Source: CAZJGG01 sp964545475
GTDB taxonomy: Bacteria; Bacillota; Clostridia; Lachnospirales; JAISER01
DNA length: 31,834 nucleotides
Direction of reading: 5' to 3'
NCBI GenBank assembly: GCA_964545475.1
Contig: CAZJGG010000034.1
Coordinates: forward strand, 1-31,834
The notes under the pieces were generated by a model. The model saw only the letters and a list, made by a program, of their open reading frames with translations, did not search any database and was not told the origin of the DNA. Made by a program: the position numbers and the translations under genes. Of this stretch, positions 1-9,745 are shown piece after piece (position 1 is the first letter of the stretch; the number at the start of each line of letters is the position of its first letter).

Positions 1-3000
1 GCTTCTTTGCGCGAGCCTATCCTATAACTTTCTATGTACGCACTATCTTTCGCTAGTTTATTTATGGTTTTTTGATATTGATAAATAGTTGACGCACTTG
101 TAGGAAACTGTATTTTTGTCAATAGGCTATATTCAATGAATTCCGGCGATACGCTTCTTCCTTTGTAAAAATTAAATTCCGCTTTACTTTTTTCGTAAGT
201 GTATTCAGTTTTTCTGCCCAACTGATCTGTTTTAGAAACAAGCTGCAGTCTAGAATTGTTTTTATTAGTGTCTTCGCTGTATTGCTGTAATTTAAAATAA
301 ATACTTTTATTGTCTGGAAGCAGGAAGTTAACACCATTTTTGTCGTATGAAATTTTTAGCTGCACGTTATCAGAGGCGCAAGAAATGGTCGTTTCGCCTG
401 AATATACGCTGTATTGATTATGTTGAAAGCTAATTGTATTTTTAAACTTATCCTGTATGGCTACTATCCTGCCTTTGCCATCAAAAAACTCTCTTCTGCC
501 GTCTTTATATGTTAATGCATACTTAGAACCTTTGTAAAAGCTGCTATCGGGTGTAGTTTTAAAGCTAAGGTCGTCCAAATCATAGTTTGCCAGACCGTTG
601 GAGCTATTTTTAACTACATAAGTTCTGCCATTGGCTAATCTCAAATGCTTAATTCCTGCTACATCATCAATTATAACTCTGGAAAACTTAAGACCCCAAC
701 CGTCTCCCATATATTCAAATGGGTTAATATATCTTTTGTATTTAATTTCGTTTATTTCTTTAGCATTGTCGTATGATGGCACGTATTCATATACCAATCT
801 ATTGCCGTATTTCTGTACTAAACTTGACTTTTCCTTTTCGAATTTTTCTGATGGATAGATAAAAGGTGAATTCATTCTACCAGATTCATCCAAGATAAAA
901 ACATATACATATAATACAGGTTCTCCTAAATCAATAGATGAATACGGCAGCTCATTTGTAGCGTCGCTAGAGTCGTATTGAAGAAGAATATCTAAATCCA
1001 TACCGTTTCTGCCTGGAATTTTGGCTATAGTCTCCTCAAATGATATTGAACCCGTGTTGTAATTAATGTTTTCAACTGTATTTCTATTAAACACAAACGG
1101 CGTTTCAGTATAGTTCTTCCCTTTAATTTTGCTTTCTTCAAGAGCCTCATTTGTATGATTAATAAACAAGTTTAAGTCTGACTGATAGCTCATTATTGTT
1201 TTTAAAACTTGTAACGCAGTAGTCCCTTTATTATTTATATAATTAACTACAGCATCAGGCTTCAAATAATATCCTTTAATTATTATTTTTAATGCATCAG
1301 CCTCTTCTTTGCTGTAAGATGATAAGTTAATGCTTCTTAAATCCGGTTCTCCCTTTTGAATAATGCTTTGTTGCGGCACGTTAAGCGCAAGAGCTGCAAT
1401 CAAAGAATTCATGGCATTTTGCGCTTCGTATCCGTCTATCATAGTTTTTATTATTGCTTTTGCTTCATATTCGTTGAACCAGCCGTAATTCATTTGCCGA
1501 TAACTTAAAACTTTGGAATTGTTTAATGCTTTAGTTTCGCTTTTATAGTTTTCGATCATTAAAAGCGCTTCGGCTAATGTAATGTCAAGGCGTTGCATAA
1601 TTAAGGATTTATTAATAGACTGCTTTATATTAAGTCCTTTTAATGCACATTCGGTCATAGTGTCTTCTCTTACAAATAAATACTCATTAAGCATGTCTTT
1701 CTCGGTTTGTGTTAACGATGTGTATATTTTGTCCGATTCTACTATGCTTTTTACCTCTTCGGGAATGACAACTGGTGACTCTGCAGGTTCATCAGGGTTT
1801 TCAGGTAATGGTTCAACTGAATACTCCAACATTTGAGCAATATTTAAACAACCATTGACTTTTCCCGACAAGGCTTCAAATTCTGAAACTGTAGATTCAA
1901 TTGCCCTAATAATTTCGTCTGGGGCTGCATTGGGATTTTTTCCTTTGTATAATGCCGCTGCGGCTGTTACATGTGCTGCAGCTAAAGATGTTCCAGAGGC
2001 TAGCCCGTATTCATTACCGTTCAATGCTGTAAATATGTCTACACCAGGTGCAGATACATTTACTGCTTGTCCCCAGTTTGAAGTAGAAGCTAATGCTCCG
2101 GTATTATTAATAGATGCAACAGAGATAACATTTGGTAAGTCAAATGCAGCCGGAAATACTGACTCGTCGTTTCCGTTATTTCCAGCAGCGCAAACAAATA
2201 GTATATCACTGTTTTCTTCAATTACATCTTTTAAAATAGGATTGTATGTATTGCTGCCCCAGCTGCAGTTTACAATTTGGGCACCATTATTAGCTGCATA
2301 TTCTATCGCCTTAATAGCATCTGACGTATAACCGACTCCATTTTCCATAAATTTTAAAGGCATTATTTTAGCATTGTCGGCTATACCCGAAACACTTTCA
2401 CCAATTTCCCTATCCAAATCGGTTAAAGGCTTATTCCCTGCGATAACTCCGCTAATTTGAGTGCCATGGGAATAGTTTCCGATTGCATTTGCCGTATCAG
2501 AATTTGTAAAATCAAAGCCGCTTACAAATTTCCCCGCTAAACTTCTATGTGATGTGTCAATTCCGCTGTCAACTACCCCAACAATTACACTGGTAAAATC
2601 ATAATTTTTATCCAAAATAGGCAGAACGTTGACATCCACCCCCTCAACACCGTTTCTCTCATTAATTTTTTGTCCGGCGTTTTTTATTGCCCATTGTTCG
2701 CTTATAGTAATTTGTTGTGAGATTTGCTCATAAGTCTCTAATGCATAGTCTAACTGTGCATATTCTACTGATTCGTCACTACTTATTTTGTTAATCGCAG
2801 TGTCAACACTCTCACTGTCTTCAATCAAAACGACACCAATGTCACCAAATGTATCTTCCAAAGTATAGTTGGCAACTTTTGATGAGTTTTGCATTGAGGT
2901 TCTAAACTTAGTGTTATTGAAAGAATTTTCTTTAAATTTAACAATAATTCTTTGGCTTTTATTTATGCTTAATTCGCCGTTATCCTCTTCATCGTTGATC

Positions 3001-3251
3001 TTTTCATCGTTGTTCTCTTCATCACTAATAGCGTTATCATCAGTCGGTTTTGTATCATACAAACTATCATTAAATTCAGATTTTTTCGTTGTATCGGTTT
3101 CAGACTGATTATCATATTGCTGTAAAGTTAAATTATTAAATATACTTTCATAAGCTGCAAATGTAATTTTAGGAATATTTAAATTAGATAAGGAGTAAGT
3201 AAGTATTAATAAAAAAGCTAGGAATAAAGAAACAACTTTAATTTTTCTCAT
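1..3251 (-). CDS. Secreted S8 (subtilisin-like) serine protease fused to an RHS-type region, partial at its C-terminus
   Basis: The reading frame is open from ATG at 3251 to the window edge, giving 1083 codons with the C-terminus missing. The start has AGGAGGG six bases upstream and begins a signal peptide (MRKIKVVSLFLAFLLILTYS). An acidic Asp/Glu/Asn-rich linker spans residues 70-95. Residues 100-172 resemble an I9-type propeptide. Residues 190-455 are a peptidase S8 domain with the full triad: Asp228 (VVDSGID), His262 (SHGTQISG) and Ser422 (GTSLAAAHVT), plus oxyanion Asn358 (AAGNNG). The serine motif has Ala where Pro is usual. A helical stretch follows, and from about residue 745 the sequence (GMDLDILLQYDSS, DGRREFFDGKGRI, DQLGRKTEYTYEK) looks like the start of an RHS/YD-repeat shell, as in WapA-like wall proteins. 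The protein is probably exported and may process itself or its neighbours. It lies downstream of the GLUG/Fn3 gene on the same strand. The protease call is firm; the RHS call is by pattern, and any toxin tip is outside the window. Confidence 0.9.
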   Translation of the reverse strand, partial: MRKIKVVSLFLAFLLILTYSLSNLNIPKITFAAYESIFNNLTLQQYDNQSETDTTKKSEFNDSLYDTKPTDDNAISDEENNDEKINDEEDNGELSINKSQRIIVKFKENSFNNTKFRTSMQNSSKVANYTLEDTFGDIGVVLIEDSESVDTAINKISSDESVEYAQLDYALETYEQISQQITISEQWAIKNAGQKINERNGVEGVDVNVLPILDKNYDFTSVIVGVVDSGIDTSHRSLAGKFVSGFDFTNSDTANAIGNYSHGTQISGVIAGNKPLTDLDREIGESVSGIADNAKIMPLKFMENGVGYTSDAIKAIEYAANNGAQIVNCSWGSNTYNPILKDVIEENSDILFVCAAGNNGNDESVFPAAFDLPNVISVASINNTGALASTSNWGQAVNVSAPGVDIFTALNGNEYGLASGTSLAAAHVTAAAALYKGKNPNAAPDEIIRAIESTVSEFEALSGKVNGCLNIAQMLEYSVEPLPENPDEPAESPVVIPEEVKSIVESDKIYTSLTQTEKDMLNEYLFVREDTMTECALKGLNIKQSINKSLIMQRLDITLAEALLMIENYKSETKALNNSKVLSYRQMNYGWFNEYEAKAIIKTMIDGYEAQNAMNSLIAALALNVPQQSIIQKGEPDLRSINLSSYSKEEADALKIIIKGYYLKPDAVVNYINNKGTTALQVLKTIMSYQSDLNLFINHTNEALEESKIKGKNYTETPFVFNRNTVENINYNTGSISFEETIAKIPGRNGMDLDILLQYDSSDATNELPYSSIDLGEPVLYVYVFILDESGRMNSPFIYPSEKFEKEKSSLVQKYGNRLVYEYVPSYDNAKEINEIKYKRYINPFEYMGDGWGLKFSRVIIDDVAGIKHLRLANGRTYVVKNSSNGLANYDLDDLSFKTTPDSSFYKGSKYALTYKDGRREFFDGKGRIVAIQDKFKNTISFQHNQYSVYSGETTISCASDNVQLKISYDKNGVNFLLPDNKSIYFKLQQYSEDTNKNNSRLQLVSKTDQLGRKTEYTYEKSKAEFNFYKGRSVSPEFIEYSLLTKIQFPTSASTIYQYQKTINKLAKDSAYIESYRIGSRKE

Positions 3252-3289
3252 GAAATGCCCTCCTAAGCAACAATTGTTTAATGTTTTTA

Positions 3290-3325
3290 AGGTTGTGTCT
3301 TAAAAATAACTTTAAGACACAACCT
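3290..3325 (-). terminator. Perfect 15-bp hairpin between the GLUG/Fn3 gene and the subtilase gene
   Basis: The arms 3290-3304 and 3311-3325 are exactly complementary around a 6-base loop. The hairpin begins 21 bases after the GLUG/Fn3 stop codon. No clear U-tract follows on the minus strand, so it may be a weak or partial terminator, or an RNA-stability or processing hairpin that sets the ratio of the two genes. Confidence 0.6.
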
Positions 3326-3345
3326 AATACTATTATCTCAACAAA

Positions 3346-6300
3346 TCATAAAATTTTGATTTCTGTTGAGCATGTGTTTTTCGCCTTAAATCTTATAACA
3401 GTTATAACGCCAGAATAACTTTGCGTATCAGATGGTCTATCAATTGCAAACGACAACCCTCCTGAACTTTTTATAACATTTTTCAAACCACTTTCAGATA
3501 ATCCCAAAAATTCAAGGTCATTTGTATCAAATATAACTGATATTTTCTTATTCATACCAACATTGGATGCATTAATTGCAATGTTATATATCTTGTCTTT
3601 TTCTATACGTATTGCCATATTTTCTGTCATATCTTCGCCATAGACAGTTGTAAACCTAAACACTTCACTTTCCGGACCATAGAAATAATCGTTTTTAGCT
3701 TGTACAACTACTGAATATTCAACCCCTAACGCAAGATAGTCAAGAATCCCAGAATTATTATCAGATTCAAATAAATCATCATAAGACTTTATAATATATT
3801 TTTTTGCGTTTAATACCGAATCCCAAAACAGCGTAATTTTATCAGGGTTAGCATTGTCATAGTTTGAAGCAATGTTTCTAACTTGAGCCAGTGGGTTGTC
3901 ATTTGGTCCTATAATAACTTCTTCACTCCATCTTCCAACCGAGCTTGTATCTTTTGCTCTGACTTTTACTACATGCTCCTGGAATAAATCTAAATTACTA
4001 ATAACCGCCGTTTCTCTGGCAGCGCTTGTAATTTTCTCATCGCAGTATATATCATATTCAGTAGCATATTCTATTTTTTCCCAAGTCAAGTACAGAGCAT
4101 TGTTTTCCTTTTTGAATAAAACAATTTGCTTTGGAACATCAAGATTCTCATTTGTCAGTTCATCTGTAGCCATGCCGTTGGAATCAGTGGCATCACTTGA
4201 AGCCAATAAAACACCTTTAGCTGAATAAGCATATACAACAAAACTGTAATATGTATCCGAATCAAGCTGCTCAAATGTTATATTTGTTTGAGATGTCTCC
4301 AGCTCATCGTCTCCCAGAACCGCAACATATTTAGTGGCACCATAAACTTTTCTCCAGTTAATTGTTATGCTGTTAGGTGATCTGTTTGTATTAAGTATTT
4401 CCAAAGGCTCGGGATATTCATATGTTCTGATAGCGCTGCTCCATAGAGAATTTTTATTAGACTTGCTCTTTATTCTAAAGGCATATTGTTCACCGGGCTT
4501 CAAGTTTTTTAATTCTTTTACACAAATGTCACCGCTGTCTATTGATATGGTATATTTATCATCATCAGAGGAAACATCAATAATATAACCGTTAACCCCA
4601 TTCACTTTATCCCATGTCAACTTAGCAGTGGAACTGTTTTCTCCAGCCGCAAAGTCAGCAATTTTAAAATTTTTGGGTGCAGATAGAATTATGTCCGGCA
4701 TTATAATATTTTTTAAGGTTGGGTAATAATTATTGACAAATAACCATATTCCTGTGTTCCACCCTACAAATGGTATATTGGTTCTGAGTTCGGATTGAGT
4801 CTTTGCAACACCAGGCTGTACAATAGGGTTTCCGCTAGAATCAGTTTTGTACTTATTAACGGTTGAGTCGTAAAAACAGTTAATTTTATTTGAGTTTCTT
4901 TCGTTAGAAAATCCTTTGGCAAATGTATATCCTTGTTTTTTATCTACATAAGTAAATTTAGCTGCCGTATAGCAATTTTTTATTGTTACATTATGGTTGC
5001 TGCTTTTTTGTGACTGAGATATAAACCCGGCAGATGTTCTGGATTTACAGTCAATAACAACATTATCAACAAAACAGTCGGTGATATTAATATCGCCTTT
5101 ACGTGCGAAAGCATTTGCTATAAACCCACCTGTGTATTGGCTCGATTTTATTGAAGAGCTGCTAAAACATTCGGATATTGTTATATCACCGATTTTTAAT
5201 GTTGTTGCATAGCAAATCAATCCTCCGGCGTATATATTATTATCTCCCGTAATTCCGGTTGTCAGGCTTTTTAAAACTATGCCGGAATAAGAATAGGATT
5301 TACTAACATTTGCGCCGCAAAAACCAATCAATCCTCCAACATTTTTCCAGGATTCAATTGAATTAACTGCACTTCCGCAATTTACAACATTACCGCTGTC
5401 GATATATCCAATAAGACCTCCTGCATAAAACCCTGAACCGATTTTTGTTATAATTCCTTTTTCAGCTGTATTACCTACAAAAACAAAACAATTGTCCACG
5501 TTTGTATCGGATGCCTGACCAATAAGGGCACCTGTATGCTTTTTCCCAACAATATCATTCACGCTGATATTTAAATTTTTTATTTTAGCACCATTTGTAT
5601 AGGCAAATAAACCTGTACAATCTAAACTATTAATTGTTAAATTGGATATAGTATTTCCGCCTCCGTCAAAAGTTCCTTTAAACGGTCTTTTTAAAGTGCA
5701 CACCGGCGTATAGTTGCCATCAAATTCAATGTTATTATTAAGTTTATAATAAGCAATAGGGTTGCTAGATATTGTATTAAAATCTCCTTGGGTTTTTATT
5801 AAAAACGGATGCTCTGCGGTACCAGAGCCTTCAGGAGGTATGTGTGTAATAGCGTCCCCCTCATCAAGATCTGTAGGTCTTTTTAAGTCGATTAAATACG
5901 GATAAGACGCACCATCTTTCATAATCCATGTGTTATAGAAATCCCATGTTTCATAATTTGTTCTGTCAAACATTGTAGTAGTAATGCGGCCTATACCGGC
6001 ACTTGTATCAACAGAAATTTCTACATTTGTGGCATCACTGTCATAATAGCTGTAGTTAACTTCAGTTCCAACTGTTTTGCCAATGAGACCGCCTTTTTTT
6101 TCTGCTTCGATATTTCCTTTTGCATAACATGCGTAAATATTCAAATTATATCCTGTGTCTCTGTTTGTAGAGCCAACTAAACCACCGCAATAACCGTCAG
6201 TGTTATTTGTAGCCTTTACATTTCCAAGAGCAAAAGAATTTATAATACCGGCATCATAATTATCTGCGTTTGCATACCCAACTAACCCGCCAATACTAGC

Positions 6301-9285
6301 GTAACCTGTAACCTTTCCTGTTGCATAACATCGGCTTATTTCTGAATAAGTTCCTAAGTTCGTTGTGAGTTGACCAACAAGTCCTCCTAAATTTGAGCTA
6401 GATGACGTTGAAGCAGTTACATCGCCTGTTGCAAAGCAGCTATCAATAACATCGGAGCTCCACCCTATTAATCCACCTGTTCTCGAACCGCCTTTTACAT
6501 TTACTTCGGTATTGCTTTCTGTAATTTCACCCATTTTACTAGAGCCAATTAAACCGCCTGTGTACGAGCTTCCTGTTACAACCCCTGTTACTACACAATT
6601 TTCTACATTTGTATCAGTTGCAATACCAATTAAAGAACCTGTATAAATTCTACCAGTAATGTCAACTTCTTTTAATGTTAAATTTAATATTTTAGCACCT
6701 AGTGTTTTCGAAAAAAGACCTGTATTCTGCACTGTATTATTAATTTTCAAACCAATTATTGTACTGCCGTTTCCATCAAAGATGCCTGTAAATTCTTTTG
6801 CACCTGTAAAAAGAGGAGCGATTTGTAAGCCGCTAAAATCTAATATCTTTTTTTCTTCTAGTGAATAATAAGCCGAAGGCTCATATTCCATTAATTTAAA
6901 ACTATATGGTGTGGTTAATGTATATGGAAGAATTTCCGTCCCCGCTCCTATATCAGGTTTTTGGTCGTGAGGGTTACCCAGACGGTAAAGATAAGGGTAT
7001 GTATTTCCTTCATTTATTGCCCAATATTCACCATCATTGGGTGTTTCACCGCTTACAAAGCCCCAGTCTTCAAAAACAGTTTCGTGAAGTAATCCGCTGG
7101 TAAGCTTTGCACTTGAATCCAGATTATCCAGTGCAATACCGCTTGTTTGCGCATCAAAATAACAATTCTCAATGTTACCGTTATTTGTATCAACAAGACC
7201 GCCGATTCCATTCGTTACAAATGTTGATGAAAAACAGTTTTTTACTTTTGAGTTCAATTTTTTGCTTTTTTTAGAAACAGCACCTATTAATCCGCCTGTC
7301 TTTTCATTAGAACAATCAACTTTCCCAAGAGAAAAACAATTACTTGTTTCTGTCTCAATAACATTAGCGTTCATTTCGCCTATTAAGCCACCAATATAGC
7401 TAGAGCCGTAAACATCTACATTTGCGTAGCATTCACTAATTTTTAACTGATTTTTATTTTCAATGGCTTTTTCACTATAAAACCTTCCTACCAGACCACC
7501 TGTATACATACTACCTGTAACACTACCTGTTGAATAGCACTTGGTAATATTCCCAGTATTAAATCCAACTAATCCTCCTGATGATCTAGTTGAGGTTAAC
7601 GTTATATCAACAACACTACTTCCATCTACAATTCCGTAATTATATCCAATAAGCCCTCCTGCACATTCACCGCCTTGAATATTCATTTTTGATGTTTGGC
7701 ATTGGGATACCTCACCATCGATAAAGTATCCAACGAGCCCTCCTGTATACTTATTTCCTACTAAAATAGAATCATTAACTTTAGAGTTATCAATAACTGT
7801 TTTTTCGGCATAACCAACCAAGGCACCGGTGTAATCCTTACCCTGCACATTCATACCCGAAATATTTACATTTTTTATTTTAGCACCGTATGTATAGGAA
7901 AATAATCCAATATACTTATTCTTTCCTTGTGATATTTTTAAATTACTTATTGTTTTACCGTTACCATCAAAGATTCCGCTAAAAGGTAATGATGGTTTTC
8001 CTATCATTCCAAAATCGTTTCCAAAAAAATTAATATTATCATTTAGTTTATAATGGGAAAAGACATCTAAATTCATATAATAAAAATCATTTGTTGTTTT
8101 TATTAGATAAGGCTTAATTGATGTCCCTGCTCCTTCAAGTAAATCAAATTGGGGTGCAATTACTAAATTGCTTGTAGGCTTTTGGAGATTTTTTAAATAG
8201 GGATAATTTCTGGAGCCTTCCTCTAAGGTCCATATAGAATCAAAATTCCAGTCGTAATAAGTTTCCTTTTCCAGCATCCCACTTGTAAATCTTGTATAAT
8301 TGTCAGCTTGTGATTCAATTATACCTGCGTTTATAAAATCGTAATAACAGCTAATTACGATACCTTTTTTATTCCCGATTAAACCTCCGCCACCTTTTTC
8401 AACATCTCCTATTGAATAGCAGTTTTGCACAGTTAATGAGCCACTAGAATTTACGTTAGAAACTCCAATAAGTCCACCTGTGTTTTTTTTCGATGATATA
8501 GAAGTTGATTTTGATGCAGCTGAACCTAAGGCAAAGCAATTTTCAATAACTAGAACATTTTTTGTAGAGTCTGCTTTTCCAATAAGCCCTCCAACTGTGC
8601 CGGAACCTACAACATTACCTGTTGAATAGCATTCAGAAACCTTGCTATTAGATGCAGTTGAAGCAGCATGCCCAATTAAACCTCCAATTTCGCTGCTTTT
8701 AGATTCAACATTTACAGTTGAGTAGCATCTTGTAATTTGTGAACCGTTTGAGTAACCAACCAACCCGCCAGAGTATGTTTTTCCAGTAACTTTTGAAGAA
8801 TTGGCTAGATCGGTGGTTATAACAGCACAATTTTCAATAATAGAATTTGAGGCGCTACCAGCAAGAGAGCCTGTTTTGTTTCCGCCGGTTATATTCACAT
8901 TTTCTAGTATAAGGTTTTTGATTACAGCTCCATCTGTTCTAGCAAACATTCCTGTCTCATTATATGTAGTAGATATTTTTAAATTTTTTATTATATATCC
9001 ATTACCATCAAATGATCCGCTAAAAGCTGTTATGGCGCCTGATTCGGTACGTAAATGAATGGATTCAAAAGGTGCTCCGTTAAAATCAATATCGTTCATA
9101 AGTTTGTAATGCTTTGAAAGGTTAGTCTTAGTGCTGATTTCCCTTAAATCCTCTATTGTCCTAACCTCATAAGGATTATTCGCCGAATCACCGGGACCAG
9201 CATACACTTGTTTGATCGAAATTGTGTTAAATAGCAATATGCTCATAAACGTTGCAAAAACTATTTTCAAATAAATCTTCACCAT
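3346..9285 (-). CDS. Giant secreted GLUG-repeat protein with four fibronectin type III domains and a C-terminal cohesin-like module
   Basis: This is a 1979-residue protein. I place the start at ATG 9285, because GGAGGG precedes it and it begins a signal peptide (MVKIYLKIVFATFMSILLF...VYA). An in-frame ATG at 9333 would add 16 residues with no signal-like character. Residues ~30-1535 hold four beta-helix blocks. Each opens with a G-T-x-x-x-P-Y/F-x-I phrase, then YKLNNNIDF and FDGNGKTISNL phrases, then GLUG repeats (TGGLIGY, GGLVG), and closes with a W-x-F...YPYL phrase. Four fibronectin III domains follow, at about 1537, 1625, 1715 and 1799. The last ~90 residues (KIYNIAINASNVGMNKKISV..., SGVITVIRFKAK) resemble a cohesin-type beta-sandwich. 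No LPXTG or SLH anchor is visible. It is probably an extracellular adhesin or scaffold. The domain families are well supported, but the ligand is unknown. It is likely transcribed with the subtilase gene downstream. Confidence 0.9.
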   Translation of the reverse strand: MVKIYLKIVFATFMSILLFNTISIKQVYAGPGDSANNPYEVRTIEDLREISTKTNLSKHYKLMNDIDFNGAPFESIHLRTESGAITAFSGSFDGNGYIIKNLKISTTYNETGMFARTDGAVIKNLILENVNITGGNKTGSLAGSASNSIIENCAVITTDLANSSKVTGKTYSGGLVGYSNGSQITRCYSTVNVESKSSEIGGLIGHAASTASNSKVSECYSTGNVVGSGTVGGLIGKADSTKNVLVIENCFALGSAASKSTSISSKKNTGGLIGVSNVNSSGSLTVQNCYSIGDVEKGGGGLIGNKKGIVISCYYDFINAGIIESQADNYTRFTSGMLEKETYYDWNFDSIWTLEEGSRNYPYLKNLQKPTSNLVIAPQFDLLEGAGTSIKPYLIKTTNDFYYMNLDVFSHYKLNDNINFFGNDFGMIGKPSLPFSGIFDGNGKTISNLKISQGKNKYIGLFSYTYGAKIKNVNISGMNVQGKDYTGALVGYAEKTVIDNSKVNDSILVGNKYTGGLVGYFIDGEVSQCQTSKMNIQGGECAGGLIGYNYGIVDGSSVVDITLTSTRSSGGLVGFNTGNITKCYSTGSVTGSMYTGGLVGRFYSEKAIENKNQLKISECYANVDVYGSSYIGGLIGEMNANVIETETSNCFSLGKVDCSNEKTGGLIGAVSKKSKKLNSKVKNCFSSTFVTNGIGGLVDTNNGNIENCYFDAQTSGIALDNLDSSAKLTSGLLHETVFEDWGFVSGETPNDGEYWAINEGNTYPYLYRLGNPHDQKPDIGAGTEILPYTLTTPYSFKLMEYEPSAYYSLEEKKILDFSGLQIAPLFTGAKEFTGIFDGNGSTIIGLKINNTVQNTGLFSKTLGAKILNLTLKEVDITGRIYTGSLIGIATDTNVENCVVTGVVTGSSYTGGLIGSSKMGEITESNTEVNVKGGSRTGGLIGWSSDVIDSCFATGDVTASTSSSSNLGGLVGQLTTNLGTYSEISRCYATGKVTGYASIGGLVGYANADNYDAGIINSFALGNVKATNNTDGYCGGLVGSTNRDTGYNLNIYACYAKGNIEAEKKGGLIGKTVGTEVNYSYYDSDATNVEISVDTSAGIGRITTTMFDRTNYETWDFYNTWIMKDGASYPYLIDLKRPTDLDEGDAITHIPPEGSGTAEHPFLIKTQGDFNTISSNPIAYYKLNNNIEFDGNYTPVCTLKRPFKGTFDGGGNTISNLTINSLDCTGLFAYTNGAKIKNLNISVNDIVGKKHTGALIGQASDTNVDNCFVFVGNTAEKGIITKIGSGFYAGGLIGYIDSGNVVNCGSAVNSIESWKNVGGLIGFCGANVSKSYSYSGIVLKSLTTGITGDNNIYAGGLICYATTLKIGDITISECFSSSSIKSSQYTGGFIANAFARKGDINITDCFVDNVVIDCKSRTSAGFISQSQKSSNHNVTIKNCYTAAKFTYVDKKQGYTFAKGFSNERNSNKINCFYDSTVNKYKTDSSGNPIVQPGVAKTQSELRTNIPFVGWNTGIWLFVNNYYPTLKNIIMPDIILSAPKNFKIADFAAGENSSTAKLTWDKVNGVNGYIIDVSSDDDKYTISIDSGDICVKELKNLKPGEQYAFRIKSKSNKNSLWSSAIRTYEYPEPLEILNTNRSPNSITINWRKVYGATKYVAVLGDDELETSQTNITFEQLDSDTYYSFVVYAYSAKGVLLASSDATDSNGMATDELTNENLDVPKQIVLFKKENNALYLTWEKIEYATEYDIYCDEKITSAARETAVISNLDLFQEHVVKVRAKDTSSVGRWSEEVIIGPNDNPLAQVRNIASNYDNANPDKITLFWDSVLNAKKYIIKSYDDLFESDNNSGILDYLALGVEYSVVVQAKNDYFYGPESEVFRFTTVYGEDMTENMAIRIEKDKIYNIAINASNVGMNKKISVIFDTNDLEFLGLSESGLKNVIKSSGGLSFAIDRPSDTQSYSGVITVIRFKAKNTCSTEIKIL

Positions 9286-9340
9286 TATCCCTCCAAATTC
9301 TGTTATATATTCCTTAAATGGCAAAATCACCACGGACTTA

Positions 9341-9513
9341 GAGTCTGTTCAAAGTCTCCATTTTAGTGCCTTTTCGTCAAATTTTCAGAATTGCTGTGTC
9401 AGCGGCAAACGCCCATACCTCTTCAAGTATGAACGTTCACCGCTTCCTTGCAATAAGGTTGCCTCAAAAAATTTGCTTGAAAATCCACTAAAAGCGAGAC
9501 TTTGAACAGGCTC
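9341..9513. mobile_element. MITE, 173 bp, with 28-bp terminal inverted repeats and TTA target duplication
   Basis: The ends 9341-9368 and 9486-9513 are inverted repeats identical at 25 of 28 positions, beginning GAGTCTGTTCAAAGTCTC on the left and GAGCCTGTTCAAAGTCTC from the right. The element is flanked by TTA at 9338-9340 and 9514-9516. It has no coding capacity. The GAG-starting ends and 3-bp T-N-A duplication suggest mobilisation by an IS5-type (IS1031/IS427-like) transposase; that is inference. It sits 56 bp upstream of the start codon of the minus-strand GLUG gene and so may separate that gene from its promoter or supply a new one. Its core (9441-9496) recurs in part at 24721-24767. Confidence 0.8.
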
Positions 9514-9590
9514 TTACGGTAAATTTAGATTGTGACAGCGTCAGCGGCTTTTTATGTACTACCCAAGTACACTATAGCAATTCTGAAAAT
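9381..9590. repeat. Inverted repeat pair, one arm inside the MITE and one outside
   Basis: The 15-mer ATTTTCAGAATTGCT at 9381-9395 is exactly inverted at 9576-9590, beyond the right end of the MITE. The 9-mer GTCAGCGGC occurs inside the MITE and again near 9540. Bases 9517-9745 therefore probably hold a second, decayed repeat element. I see no gene there. Confidence 0.55.
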
Positions 9591-9745
9591 AGCCAATATA
9601 AGCTTTAACATATTTTTGCAGTGAGGCGTTTGCGAAAAATACTTTGCCTATATCGTTATTTTTTGGAATTACTCTATCCATCCATGCCAAAAATAAAATT
9701 GACTCGCAATTCAGTGACAATTTTACCCGTTAAGAATTACAAAAC

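Noticed and set aside
119..337. Minus-strand open frame of 72 codons
   Set aside because: It is out of frame with, and inside, the subtilase-RHS gene, whose own frame is open through the whole stretch.
1855..2331. Plus-strand open frame of 158 codons
   Set aside because: It lies antisense inside the subtilase catalytic domain, has no ribosome site and no family signature; the minus-strand frame carries the triad.
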